A DNA stretch of 64,000 nucleotides from Bacillus sp. EB600 (GTDB lineage: Bacteria > Bacillota > Bacilli > Bacillales > Cytobacillaceae), in contig NZ_JAEVLT010000007.1 of NCBI RefSeq assembly GCF_024494385.1, positions 124,001 through 188,000 of the forward strand, in the 5' to 3' direction. The notes beneath the pieces were generated by a model that was not told the DNA's origin, ran no database searches, and saw nothing but the letters and a program-made list of their open reading frames with translations. How positions within the stretch are numbered: the first letter of the stretch is position 1; every line of letters starts with the position of its first letter. The position numbers were made by a program, and so were the translations under genes. Shown piece by piece: positions 43,824 through 52,733 of the stretch.

Positions 43824-44798
43824 TTGGAAAAGAAAGTATTGGTTTTCGGAGAAATTCGCGATGGTGAATTGCGCAATGTTTCTTTTGAAGCAATCGCTGC
43901 AGCTAAGCAGGTTGCGGACGGAGGGGAAATAGTAGGGGTACTTCTTGGGGGTAATGTTAAAAATTTAGCAAATGATCTCATTCATTATGGTGCCGATCGT
44001 GTCATAACCGTTGAAAACGATCAGTTACAATCGTATACACCGGATGCCTATTCCCAAGCAATAATGCAAGTTATCACTGCAGAAAAGCCGGAAGCATTCA
44101 TTTTAGGACATACGGCAGTCGGAAAAGATCTATCACCCCGTATCGCGGCAAAACTTAAATCAGGATTAATCTCAGATGCAGTAAGGCTTGAAACAGATGA
44201 TAAAGAGGTTACATTCATTCGCCCGATTTTTTCTGGTAAGGCCTTCGAAAAGCTCGTCGTTCGAGAAGGGCTTATTCTGGCAACGATTCGTCCTAATAAT
44301 ATTGATCCACTAGCGAAAGACGGATCCCGTACAGGGGATGTGGTATCAATGGATGTGGAAATCAAAGATTTACGAACCATTATTCAAGAGGTTGTTCGTA
44401 AAACAGCAGGTGGTATTGATCTTTCGGAAGCAAAAATAATTGTTTCTGGAGGGCGGGGTGTAAAAGGCAAAGATGGATTTAAGCCGCTTCAAGAATTAGC
44501 CGATTTATTAGGAGGCACAGTGGGTGCTTCCCGTGGAGCATGTGATGCCGAGTACTGCGATTATTCCCTCCAGATTGGTCAAACAGGTAAAGTGGTTACA
44601 CCGGATCTTTATATTGCCTGTGGGATTTCGGGAGCTATCCAACACGTTGCAGGAATGTCAAACTCTAAAATCATTGTGGCCATTAACAAGGATCCGGAAG
44701 CTAACATCTTTAGTATTGCTGACTACGGGATTGTTGGCGACTTGTTTGAAGTATTGCCATTAATGATTGAAGAGTTAAAGAGTATAACTGTTAGCTAA
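43824..44798 (+). CDS. etfA: Electron transfer flavoprotein, alpha subunit
   Basis: This 324-aa EtfA binds the redox FAD through its C-terminal domain: SGGRGVKGKDGFKPLQELAD, GASRGACDAEYC, GQTGKVVTPDLYIACGISGA and INKDPEANIFSIADYGIVGD. The start is TTG 43824 with GGAGGAG 8 nt upstream. It is paired with etfB and followed by the membrane oxidoreductase gene, giving a full route from acyl-CoA to the quinone pool. Confidence 0.93.
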   Translation: MEKKVLVFGEIRDGELRNVSFEAIAAAKQVADGGEIVGVLLGGNVKNLANDLIHYGADRVITVENDQLQSYTPDAYSQAIMQVITAEKPEAFILGHTAVGKDLSPRIAAKLKSGLISDAVRLETDDKEVTFIRPIFSGKAFEKLVVREGLILATIRPNNIDPLAKDGSRTGDVVSMDVEIKDLRTIIQEVVRKTAGGIDLSEAKIIVSGGRGVKGKDGFKPLQELADLLGGTVGASRGACDAEYCDYSLQIGQTGKVVTPDLYIACGISGAIQHVAGMSNSKIIVAINKDPEANIFSIADYGIVGDLFEVLPLMIEELKSITVS

Positions 44799-44872
44799 CC
44801 TAATAGATAGTTTGATCCCAAGAAAGATGTGATGGGGGTTAAGCTACTACTACTTACTTAAAGGGGATTTAA

Positions 44873-46954
44873 ATGAAAGCGTTACTTTTAGTAAATATAA
44901 TTCTATTCATGATCGTAACTGGCTACGCGATTTACCTATTTGCTACACTTGTAAAAACCCGTATTCAGTATATAAAGCTAGGAAAAAAAGCGGAGTTTAA
45001 CCGGACGGTGAAAGAACGAATCAATGCCCTGTTTGTCAATGTGTTCGGACAAAAAAAGCTCCTCAAAGACAAAAAGAGCGGTGCGATCCATGTCATGTTT
45101 TTCTATGGCTTCCTGCTTGTCCAGTTTGGAGCGATTGATCTTATTTGGAAGGGTCTTGCTCCTGGATCTCATCTTCCATTAGGCCCACTTTACCCGGTCT
45201 TTACTTTTTTTCAGGAAATCATTGTCTTAGTCATTCTAGTTGGTGTTTATTGGGGTTTTTACCGCCGTTATATTGAAAAACTTGTTCGTCTAAAACGAGG
45301 GTTTTTGGCTGGGCTTGTCTATCTATTATTAGCTGGCTTAATGATTTGTACATTATTCGCAAATGGAATGGAATTGGTCTGGCATGGACATGAGGCAACA
45401 TGGTCAGAACCAATTGCTGCAGCCATTTCTATGGCTTTCAGCTGGCTGCCGCAAATGGTTGCTGGAGCTCTGTTCTTTGTATTTTGGTGGGGACATCTCT
45501 TATTCTTACTGGCGTTTTTAGTGTATATTCCACAGGGTAAGCATGCCCACTTAATTGCTGGGATTGCCAATGTTTGGTTAGGTCGTACACATAAGGTCGG
45601 TCAATTATCAACGATTGATTTTGAAGACGAAACCCAAGAAGCTTTCGGAGTCAGTAAAATAGAAGAATTTAATCAGAAACAGCTGGTCGACCTTTATGCC
45701 TGTGTTGAGTGTGGACGATGTACAAGCATGTGTCCGGCAACTGGAACAGGAAAAATGTTATCACCACGGGAATTAATTTTAAAGCTGCGCAATCATTTGA
45801 CAGAAAAAGGAGCAGCCGTTACCTCAAAACAGCCATGGCTACCGGCGTCCTTGTTTCAACAAACACGTGGTAATCAATTAGCATTACAAGGATTAGGAGC
45901 AAGTGAAGCAGCCGCCGCCCTGGAAACGGATATCAGTTTAATTGGCGATGTCATTACAGAGGAAGAAATTTGGGCCTGTACAACTTGCCGCAACTGTGAG
46001 GATCAATGTCCCGTTATGAATGAGCATGTTGATAAAATTATAGATTTGCGCCGCTACCTTGTTTTGACAGAAGGGAAAATGGATCCTGATGCCCAGCGTG
46101 CGATGACAAACATTGAACGGCAAGGGAATCCATGGGGGATAAACCGAAAGGAACGGCAAAATTGGCGTGATGGTCAGGAACATATCAATGTCCCAACAGT
46201 AAAAGAGCTGAAAAAACAAGGAGAAGAATTTGAATACCTGTTCTTTGTGGGCTCAATGGGTTCCTATGACAACCGAAGTCAAAAAATTGCCCAAGGCTTC
46301 GCACATGTGCTGAACCTGGCAGGTGTGAAGTTTGCTATCTTGGGTAATGAAGAAAAGAACTCCGGGGATACACCACGCCGAATCGGTAATGAGTTTTTAT
46401 TCCAGGAGTTAGCCAAAGCCAATATCGAAACCTTTAAAAAATACGACGTTAAAAAGATTGTGACCATCGATCCTCATGCCTATAATACGTTGAAAAATGA
46501 ATATCCTGAATTTGGCTTAGAAGCCGAAGTTTATCACCATACTGAGTTGCTTTCCCAATTGATAAGAGAGGGAAAATTAACGCCAAAAAATCAAGTGAAC
46601 GAAGCGATTTCTTTCCATGATTCTTGTTATTTGGGGCGCTACAACGAAGTGTATGATGCACCTCGTGAAATTTTAAAAGCAATTCCAGGAGTTAAGCTTG
46701 TTGAAGCGGAACGGAATCGTGAAACAGCAATGTGCTGTGGTGCTGGAGGGGGACGCATGTGGATGGAGGAAAAGGCAGGCACCCGTATTAATATAGCTAG
46801 AACCGAACAGCTACTTGAAGCAAACCCAACGATGATTGCCAGCGGATGTCCATATTGTTTAACGATGATCAGTGATGGAACAAAGGCAAAAGAAGTTGAC
46901 GATAAGGTTCAAACTTTAGATGTTGTGGAAATTTTAGAAAGATCACTCGTTTAA
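44873..46954 (+). CDS. fadF: FadF-like EtfAB:quinone oxidoreductase (membrane Fe-S protein)
   Basis: This 693-aa protein has an N-terminal membrane domain of about six helices (residues 1-235, heme b type NarI-like) followed by two 4Fe-4S motifs, CVECGRCTSMCPATG near 277 and CTTCRNCEDQCPV near 368. Two CCG-type cysteine domains follow (SFHDSCYLGRYNEVYDAPRE and AMCCGAGGGRMW), as in heterodisulfide reductase subunit B. This is the layout of B. subtilis FadF (YwjF) and of the EtfAB:menaquinone oxidoreductases. It would pass electrons from reduced EtfAB to menaquinone, consistent with etfBA just upstream. Confidence 0.88.
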   Translation: MKALLLVNIILFMIVTGYAIYLFATLVKTRIQYIKLGKKAEFNRTVKERINALFVNVFGQKKLLKDKKSGAIHVMFFYGFLLVQFGAIDLIWKGLAPGSHLPLGPLYPVFTFFQEIIVLVILVGVYWGFYRRYIEKLVRLKRGFLAGLVYLLLAGLMICTLFANGMELVWHGHEATWSEPIAAAISMAFSWLPQMVAGALFFVFWWGHLLFLLAFLVYIPQGKHAHLIAGIANVWLGRTHKVGQLSTIDFEDETQEAFGVSKIEEFNQKQLVDLYACVECGRCTSMCPATGTGKMLSPRELILKLRNHLTEKGAAVTSKQPWLPASLFQQTRGNQLALQGLGASEAAAALETDISLIGDVITEEEIWACTTCRNCEDQCPVMNEHVDKIIDLRRYLVLTEGKMDPDAQRAMTNIERQGNPWGINRKERQNWRDGQEHINVPTVKELKKQGEEFEYLFFVGSMGSYDNRSQKIAQGFAHVLNLAGVKFAILGNEEKNSGDTPRRIGNEFLFQELAKANIETFKKYDVKKIVTIDPHAYNTLKNEYPEFGLEAEVYHHTELLSQLIREGKLTPKNQVNEAISFHDSCYLGRYNEVYDAPREILKAIPGVKLVEAERNRETAMCCGAGGGRMWMEEKAGTRINIARTEQLLEANPTMIASGCPYCLTMISDGTKAKEVDDKVQTLDVVEILERSLV

Positions 46955-46958
46955 ATGG

Positions 46959-46990
46959 TGTTATCAGGTTGTTTATGACCAGTGATAACA
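46959..46990 (+). repeat. Stem-loop after fadF
   Basis: TGTTATCA (46959-46966) pairs with TGATAACA (46983-46990). There is no T-run, so it is probably not a terminator. Confidence 0.35.
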
Positions 46991-47123
46991 AAATGATAAT
47001 CATCCAAATGAGAACGCTCATATAAACCATCATGAATAGAGAGGAGAGTTTGCTTTTTGATTTTTGAATATTCGAAAGATTGTTAGTGCATATCACGAAT
47101 AAAGAAAATGGGGGAATTCATTG

Positions 47124-47975
47124 ATGAAAATTCAAAAGGTCATGGTAGTGGGTTCGGGTCAAATGGGCAGCGGAATCGCACAAGTACTTGCACAAACAGG
47201 CTACCAGGTGGTAATGAATGATATGAAAGAAGAATTTGTTCAAAGAGGATTGGCGAAAATCACAAAGCAGTTGGATCGTGATATCCAAAAAGGACGGAAA
47301 ACGGATGAAGAGAAAGCAGCGCTTCTTTCCAGAATAGAGGTTTCATCGAATCTAGAGGATGCAAAAGACGTCCAATTGGTGATTGAAGCTGCGACAGAAA
47401 ATAAGGAGATTAAGCTTGAGATCTTCCGCAAGCTGGATGAAATAGCACCCGAAAATACTATTCTCGCTACGAATACCTCTTCCCTGCCAATAACAGAAAT
47501 TGCTGCAGTAACAAGAAGGGCTGAGAAGGTGATTGGGATGCATTTCTTTAACCCTGTTCCAGTTATGAAACTAGTGGAAGTCAATAGCGGACTGGCGACA
47601 TCAGAAGAAACATTTTCGATTGTTGAAGATCTGGCTAAGGAAATGAAAAAAGTGCCCGTGGCTATTAAGGACTTTCCAGGCTTTGCTGTTAACCGAATTC
47701 TGATCCCAATGATTAACGAGGCAATCTACACCGTATATGAAGGGATATCCACTCCGGAAGGAATTGACGAAGTGATGAAACTCGGTGCCAATCATCCAAT
47801 GGGACCGATAACACTTGCAGATTATATTGGGTTAGACACGTGCCTGGCGATCATGGAAGTATTGTATGAGGGGTTTGGAGATCCCAAATATCGCCCATGT
47901 CCGCTGCTAAGAAAATATGTTGAGGCGGGCTGGCTTGGCGTCAAATCAGGACGTGGATTTTATGTCTATAACTAA
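47124..47975 (+). CDS. 3-hydroxybutyryl-CoA dehydrogenase
   Basis: This 283-aa NAD(P)-dependent enzyme of the HBD family oxidises 3-hydroxyacyl-CoA to 3-ketoacyl-CoA. The Rossmann motif is VVGSGQMGSGIAQVLAQTGY. ATNTSSLPITEIA, MHFFNPVPVMKLVEV (with the catalytic histidine) and the C-terminal GPITLADYIGLD are all typical, and length is standard for the short form. ATG 47124 follows GGGGGAATT; a TTG directly before it opens the frame at 47121. It lies 12 nt before the enoyl-CoA hydratase gene. Confidence 0.9.
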   Translation: MKIQKVMVVGSGQMGSGIAQVLAQTGYQVVMNDMKEEFVQRGLAKITKQLDRDIQKGRKTDEEKAALLSRIEVSSNLEDAKDVQLVIEAATENKEIKLEIFRKLDEIAPENTILATNTSSLPITEIAAVTRRAEKVIGMHFFNPVPVMKLVEVNSGLATSEETFSIVEDLAKEMKKVPVAIKDFPGFAVNRILIPMINEAIYTVYEGISTPEGIDEVMKLGANHPMGPITLADYIGLDTCLAIMEVLYEGFGDPKYRPCPLLRKYVEAGWLGVKSGRGFYVYN

Positions 47976-47987
47976 AGGAGAGAAATA

Positions 47988-48773
47988 ATGAGAGAATTTA
48001 ACACGATTGAATGTACTGTCGCTGAAAATGTTGCTGTTATTACGATTAATAGGTCCAAGTTTTTAAATGCTCTAAATACAGAGGTCTTGACGGAACTGTC
48101 AGAAGCAATCGACTTGATTGACAAGGATTCCACTGTCCGTGCTGTGATCGTGACCGGAGCCGGAGAAAAAGCATTTGTTGCGGGGGCAGACATATCGGAA
48201 ATGCAAAATAAAGATGTATTGGAAGCCCGCGAATTTTCTTCCTTAGGGAATAAAATCTTTTCAAAACTTGAGAACTTAAAAAAGCCGGTCATTGCTGCAG
48301 TAAACGGTTTCGCTCTTGGTGGCGGCTGTGAATTGGCAATGGCGTGTGACATTCGGATTGCCGGTAATAGGGCAAAATTTGGTCAGCCTGAAGTAGGACT
48401 TGGGATTATGGCAGGTTTCGGCGGCTCCCAGCGTCTTGCCCGACTTGTAGGTGCAGGCATTGCTAAAGAAATCTTGTTTACTGGTGAAATAATCAATGCC
48501 GAAAGGGCCTATGAAATTGGACTTGTCAATCGGATTGTCGATACCTCTGAAGTGCTCGAGGAAGCAAACAAATTGGCGAAAACGATTGCTTCCAAGTCTC
48601 CACTAGGAGTCTGCTTCAGCAAGAAAGCAGTAAATGAGGGCATAAATCTTGACCTTGAAAGAGCATTGTCCTTAGAAGCGGAATTATTTGGTACACTTTT
48701 CTCTACTAAGGATCAGTCAGAAGGAATGTCAGCATTTTTGGAAAAACGCGAGCCAAGTTTTAAAGGGGAATAA
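47988..48773 (+). CDS. Enoyl-CoA hydratase (crotonase family)
   Basis: This 261-aa crotonase hydrates 2-enoyl-CoA to 3-hydroxyacyl-CoA. The oxyanion-hole segments are FVAGADISEM and NGFALGGGCELAMACD. Both catalytic glutamates are in the expected places (EL in GGGCELAMACDIR and EVGLG in QPEVGLGIMAGFGG). AAAGGAGAG precedes the ATG. It stands between the dehydrogenase and the CoA-transferase in one direction. Confidence 0.9.
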   Translation: MREFNTIECTVAENVAVITINRSKFLNALNTEVLTELSEAIDLIDKDSTVRAVIVTGAGEKAFVAGADISEMQNKDVLEAREFSSLGNKIFSKLENLKKPVIAAVNGFALGGGCELAMACDIRIAGNRAKFGQPEVGLGIMAGFGGSQRLARLVGAGIAKEILFTGEIINAERAYEIGLVNRIVDTSEVLEEANKLAKTIASKSPLGVCFSKKAVNEGINLDLERALSLEAELFGTLFSTKDQSEGMSAFLEKREPSFKGE

Positions 48774-48920
48774 TAGAATTTTAAAGTAAAAAAGAATGGA
48801 ACAAAGAAAAAGAGAAGATTGTCTAAATCGTAAAAATAGGAAAATAGACTTTCAATAACAAAAAAATGTAAAAAATTCCTATTTATCTCTTTTTGAATGT
48901 AAATCAAGGGAGAGAAAGTG

Positions 48921-50234
48921 ATGAGTTTTCAAGAGATGTATAAAGCAAAAGTTTGCACTGCAGAAGAAGCTATTCGTTTTGTTGAGCCTGGGGAGGGAAT
49001 TATTTTTCCGATTAATCCTGGAGAGCCACCTGCATTGCTTGAGGCTCTTTCCACTAATAAGCGTCTCCATGGGAATACTCTTTACCGGATGCTTCCTGGG
49101 TATCCGATCCTTAATGTAGATCCGGAAACGATCAAGCAAGTATCCATATTCCTTAGTGCCTACGACCGTAAAGCATTCGGGGAAGGAATAACCGATATGC
49201 TTCCTAACCATTTTTCCGACATACCTTCATTATTGAAGCTAGCAACATCAACAACCAAACGTGTAATTATGGCAGCCGTTTCTCCAATGGATGAGGATGG
49301 GTATTTTTCACTCGGGACAAGTGTCAGCTATGTTGGACCATTGTTGGGTGACTCCAAATCCATCATCCTTGAAGTTAATAATAATATGCCACGGACATTT
49401 GGCGATCAGAACCGGATCCATATTAGCGAGGTAACAGCATTTATTGAACATGATTTTGATTTACCCTCGATTCCGGATCCTATTCTTAATGAAAAAGACA
49501 TGAAGATTGGTCAAACGATTGCAGACTTAATTCATAATGGCGACACGGTTCAAATTGGTTTTGGGTCAATGCCCAACGCCGTAATCGAGTATTTGAAAGG
49601 ACACCGTGAACTTGGAATCCATACAGAAATGCTTCCTGACAAGGTTGTCGATTTATATGAAAACGGTGTTATTACGAATATGAATAAAAAAATCTTTAAA
49701 GGAAAAACAACAGCAACTTTTGCTCTTGGTTCCAGAAAATTGTACGATTTTATGGATAATAATAAGGATATTCTCATGTTGCCTTGCAATGTTTCCAACG
49801 ATCTCAGAAACCTATCTCAACTAGACAATCTTGTTTCGGTAAATTCTACCGTCGAGGTTGATTTCCTTGGGCAGTGCAATTCAGAAACGATTAACGGAAA
49901 ATACTATTCATCTACTGGTGGACAGGCCGATTTTGCAAAAGGAGTACGAATGACAGAACATGGACGGGGAATCATTTGTCTCTATTCAACAGCCAAAAAT
50001 GATACCATTTCAAAAATTGTTCCAATGCTGCCTCAGGGGGCGGTTGTGAGTACATCCAAAAATGATGTTGATACCATTGTTACTGAATATGGAAAAGCTG
50101 AACTAAAAGGAAAAACTGTTCAAGGCCGCACAGAGGCACTAATAAAAATTGCTCATCCGAATTTTAGGGAGCAACTTACCTTTGACGCCATAAAGCGCGG
50201 TTTTCTTCCTCAAAAAAACTTTTTTATGATTTAG
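48921..50234 (+). CDS. Acetyl-CoA hydrolase/transferase family CoA-transferase (4-hydroxybutyrate type)
   Basis: This 437-aa protein is related to AbfT, Cat1 and Cat2, which exchange CoA between acetyl-CoA and a short-chain acid. The catalytic glutamate should be E236 in LGIHTEMLPDKVVDL. IQIGFGSMPNAVIEYL and the CoA loop region with STGGQADFAKG are conserved. ATG 48921 is preferred over GTG 48918, with AGGGAGAG 6 nt upstream. It would activate a short-chain acid for the beta-oxidation enzymes upstream. A strong terminator closes the operon. Confidence 0.87.
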   Translation: MSFQEMYKAKVCTAEEAIRFVEPGEGIIFPINPGEPPALLEALSTNKRLHGNTLYRMLPGYPILNVDPETIKQVSIFLSAYDRKAFGEGITDMLPNHFSDIPSLLKLATSTTKRVIMAAVSPMDEDGYFSLGTSVSYVGPLLGDSKSIILEVNNNMPRTFGDQNRIHISEVTAFIEHDFDLPSIPDPILNEKDMKIGQTIADLIHNGDTVQIGFGSMPNAVIEYLKGHRELGIHTEMLPDKVVDLYENGVITNMNKKIFKGKTTATFALGSRKLYDFMDNNKDILMLPCNVSNDLRNLSQLDNLVSVNSTVEVDFLGQCNSETINGKYYSSTGGQADFAKGVRMTEHGRGIICLYSTAKNDTISKIVPMLPQGAVVSTSKNDVDTIVTEYGKAELKGKTVQGRTEALIKIAHPNFREQLTFDAIKRGFLPQKNFFMI

Positions 50235-50243
50235 CTCCCAAAG

Positions 50244-50280
50244 AAACGATTACATTAAATGGTGTAATCGTTTTTTATTT
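50244..50280 (+). terminator. Terminator of the sigma-54 operon
   Basis: AAACGATTACA (50244-50254) pairs with TGTAATCGTTT (50263-50273), followed by TTTATTT. Confidence 0.88.
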
Positions 50281-50434
50281 ACGACAAACTTCTTAAGGCC
50301 GGTTAAACCGTCTCCTAAATTTTTTTGTTAGAATATGACGAATTGCACCCGAAACATATACTAAATCTAATAATTGAAACTTTAACTAGAATGAGCCGTA
50401 TAAATATAAACTAGATTAAAAGGAGAGGGAAGCA

Positions 50435-50812
50435 ATGTTCCTAGCAGAACTTCAGCCTGAGGAGAAAGTAGCGTTTCTTGAATTAGCCTCGCTGATTGCA
50501 TCAATTGACGGAAAGCTATCAATATATGAAAGTTTTATTATTGAAAAATATCAAAAGGAAATGCGACTTGAAAATTATGCAATAAAGGGTCTCGATCTTG
50601 AAGATATTCTTAAGAGATTCAAAAGTGAACGAACGAAAAATATCGTCCTAACTGAAATCCTTCAGCTTATTTTTTCTGACGGTGTTTTTCAGGAACAAGA
50701 AAGAGAATCCGTCCGGCTAATAAAGACATATTTCGGATTCGATCCAAAAGAATATGGAAGTTTCAAGGAATGGATAATGAAAATAAAAGAACTAGAGAAA
50801 TTGGTAGAATAA
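50435..50812 (+). CDS. TerB-like domain protein
   Basis: This 125-aa all-helical protein follows the TerB/DjlA-type pattern: LELASLIASIDGKLSIYES in the first half and a matching LIFSDGVFQEQERESVRLI in the second, each with the acidic DG loop. TerB-like domains are linked to membrane stress and tellurite resistance, but single-domain proteins have no assigned role. AGGAGAGG precedes the ATG. Confidence 0.65.
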   Translation: MFLAELQPEEKVAFLELASLIASIDGKLSIYESFIIEKYQKEMRLENYAIKGLDLEDILKRFKSERTKNIVLTEILQLIFSDGVFQEQERESVRLIKTYFGFDPKEYGSFKEWIMKIKELEKLVE

Positions 50813-50923
50813 TAAGATCGATTAGCTTTTTCTACATAGTTTTTTCTACTGGAGCCTTTCAAGGAATTTTCAATAGAAAGATATTTGTCAATATGCTAAA
50901 AAGAGACCAATTATCCCACTTTA

Positions 50924-50947
50924 AAAGCCAGTCACAGGACTGGCTTT
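50924..50947. terminator. Bidirectional terminator
   Basis: AAAGCCAGTC (50924-50933) and GACTGGCTTT (50938-50947) form a perfect 10-bp stem between convergent genes, T-rich on both strands. Confidence 0.8.
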
Positions 50948-50967
50948 GTTTCATCGAAGAAAAAGTT

Positions 50968-52248
50968 TTACTGATTTAATTCAATGGAATTAGGTGGTGA
51001 GACATTGCTTGCTTCAGGTACCCGAAGGAGAATGGCTCCACCAATAATAAACAAAATAATGAGACTGAACACCCCGCTGTTTGTACTGCCTGTTAGTTGC
51101 GCGGTGACACCAACTAAGAATGGTCCCAAAATCGCGGCAAATTTATAAAAGATATTGTAAAAGCCAAAGAACTCATTCGCATTTTCTTTTGGGACCAATT
51201 TTGCAAAATAGGCACGGCTAAGAGCTTGGATTCCACCTTGTGAGGAAGCAACCAGCATAGCCAAGATCCAAAAATCCAGGGTGGTTTTTAAGAAGTAGGC
51301 ATACGTACAAATAACAATATAAACAAATATACCAACGAGCAGCATCGTTTTTCCTTTGAATTTTTCTGCTAGCTTGCCGTATAGAATCGCAAAGGGTGCA
51401 GCAACAACCTGTGTTGCAAACAGAATGATAAGGAGATTTTGTGAACTGATTCCTAAATCTGAACCATAGGTGGTTGACATGGTAATAACGGTATCGACTC
51501 CGTCAATGTAGAAGAAATAAGCTAATAGAAACAGAAATAAAGGGCGGTATGTTTTAATATCTTTAAGCGTTTGCAGCATTCGTTTGAAGGAGCTCGAAAT
51601 GGGATTCGCTACCCGCTCAATATAATAGTTTTGTTCGACATTTTTGAGCATCGGGATCGTAAATAAGCCCCACCAGAGTGCTGTAATCGCAAATGCAGCC
51701 TGACTAGCAGTCGTAACTGATAACGGGATAATGTTTTGTTGAGACAAAATAATAAAGGCAATGCTGATGATAAAAGGAATGGTGCTACCAATGTAGCCCA
51801 TCGCAAATCCTCTTGATGAAATCCGGTTCATTCGCTCCTCTGTTGTTACATCAACTAGAAAAGCATCATAGAAAATATTTGCCCCTGCAAAACCAATAAC
51901 GGTGATCATATAACAGATTAATAAAATCAGCCATTGATTATTCGGCACAATCACAAGCAGCAGGGTAAACACAATTCCCAGACCAAAGAAAAAGGTGAAA
52001 AATCGTTTTTTAAATCCTTTATAATCCCCAATCGTCCCTAAAATCGGTGCACAAATCGAGATTAGCAGTGTGGCAAGAGAGTTAGCATAGCCCCAATAGG
52101 CGGTAGAAGTAGACGCAGCAAGACCAGCCTCTTTAGCAGACGCCTTGAAGTACAATGGAAAGATAGCGGTTGTGATCAGAAGAGAATACGCGGAATTTGC
52201 CCAATCGTAAAAAACCCAACTCTTTTCTTGCTTTGACAGCTTGCTCAT
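50968..52248 (-). CDS. MFS transporter of the UMF1 (Atg22-like) family
   Basis: This 426-aa, 12-helix transporter starts with the family signature WVFYDWANSAYSLLITTAIFP and has GTIGDYKGFKKRFF between early helices and SQGGIQALSRAYFAKLVPKE in the second half. Bacterial members have no assigned substrate; the yeast relative Atg22 exports amino acids from the vacuole. ATG 52248 (6 nt after GGGGGA) is preferred over ATG 52281. Confidence 0.8.
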   Translation of the reverse strand: MSKLSKQEKSWVFYDWANSAYSLLITTAIFPLYFKASAKEAGLAASTSTAYWGYANSLATLLISICAPILGTIGDYKGFKKRFFTFFFGLGIVFTLLLVIVPNNQWLILLICYMITVIGFAGANIFYDAFLVDVTTEERMNRISSRGFAMGYIGSTIPFIISIAFIILSQQNIIPLSVTTASQAAFAITALWWGLFTIPMLKNVEQNYYIERVANPISSSFKRMLQTLKDIKTYRPLFLFLLAYFFYIDGVDTVITMSTTYGSDLGISSQNLLIILFATQVVAAPFAILYGKLAEKFKGKTMLLVGIFVYIVICTYAYFLKTTLDFWILAMLVASSQGGIQALSRAYFAKLVPKENANEFFGFYNIFYKFAAILGPFLVGVTAQLTGSTNSGVFSLIILFIIGGAILLRVPEASNVSPPNSIELNQ

Positions 52249-52303
52249 TCGGTTTCCCCCTTTATCAATTAGTTGCTGCAAATTTAGAAAACAAATCTAG
52301 AAG

Positions 52304-52444
52304 CTAAATCGTTAATAACTCCTCTATGATTCTTCCATCTGTGTCGCCCAAGCTTACTCCTAACAACCTTGCCAACGTTGGTCCTTCATCAATGAGGCGG
52401 ATGGAAGGAAGGGTGATCGGCTGAATACCAGTAAGACGGTTCAT
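52304..52444 (-). CDS. 46-aa ORF resembling the C-terminus of an alkaline-phosphatase-superfamily protein
   Basis: ATG 52444 has GGAGG 7 nt upstream and reads 46 codons. The segment IDEGPTLARLLGVSLGDTDG is like the end of type I phosphodiesterase/nucleotide pyrophosphatase proteins (D..PT.A.LLG...P...G). It is either a remnant that gained a start or a true small protein. It lies 56 nt upstream of the UMF1 transporter gene on the same strand and could be co-transcribed. The rest of the 52249-52733 gap shows no gene. Confidence 0.4.
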   Translation of the reverse strand: MNRLTGIQPITLPSIRLIDEGPTLARLLGVSLGDTDGRIIEELLTI

Positions 52445-52733
52445 GGGAACCTCCGTAATTTTCTGACAATTTGATTGTACTATAATAATAGGGAGTTTGA
52501 ATTTATTTTTCTTGTTAAGAGGAGATTTTCTTAAGTCTGTTCATTCATATTTTTGTTAGTGGGAGCCAATTTGCTGAACTGTATAATGGAAAATTAGTTT
52601 TTGTTCCAAATAGAGGAATAAAAATCTTGTTAAAGGAAAAAGGAAACGCTATCATCATCATTAGAAAAGATTGAAAATTTTGACTTTATTTCAAAATCTT
52701 TTTTAGCAAAAAACAAACGAGGAGGAATATATT

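Noticed and set aside
48774..48920. Possible promoter or terminator splitting the sigma-54 operon before the CoA-transferase
   Set aside because: The 147-bp gap is AT-rich but has no clear hairpin or promoter pair, so I kept the gene in the operon.
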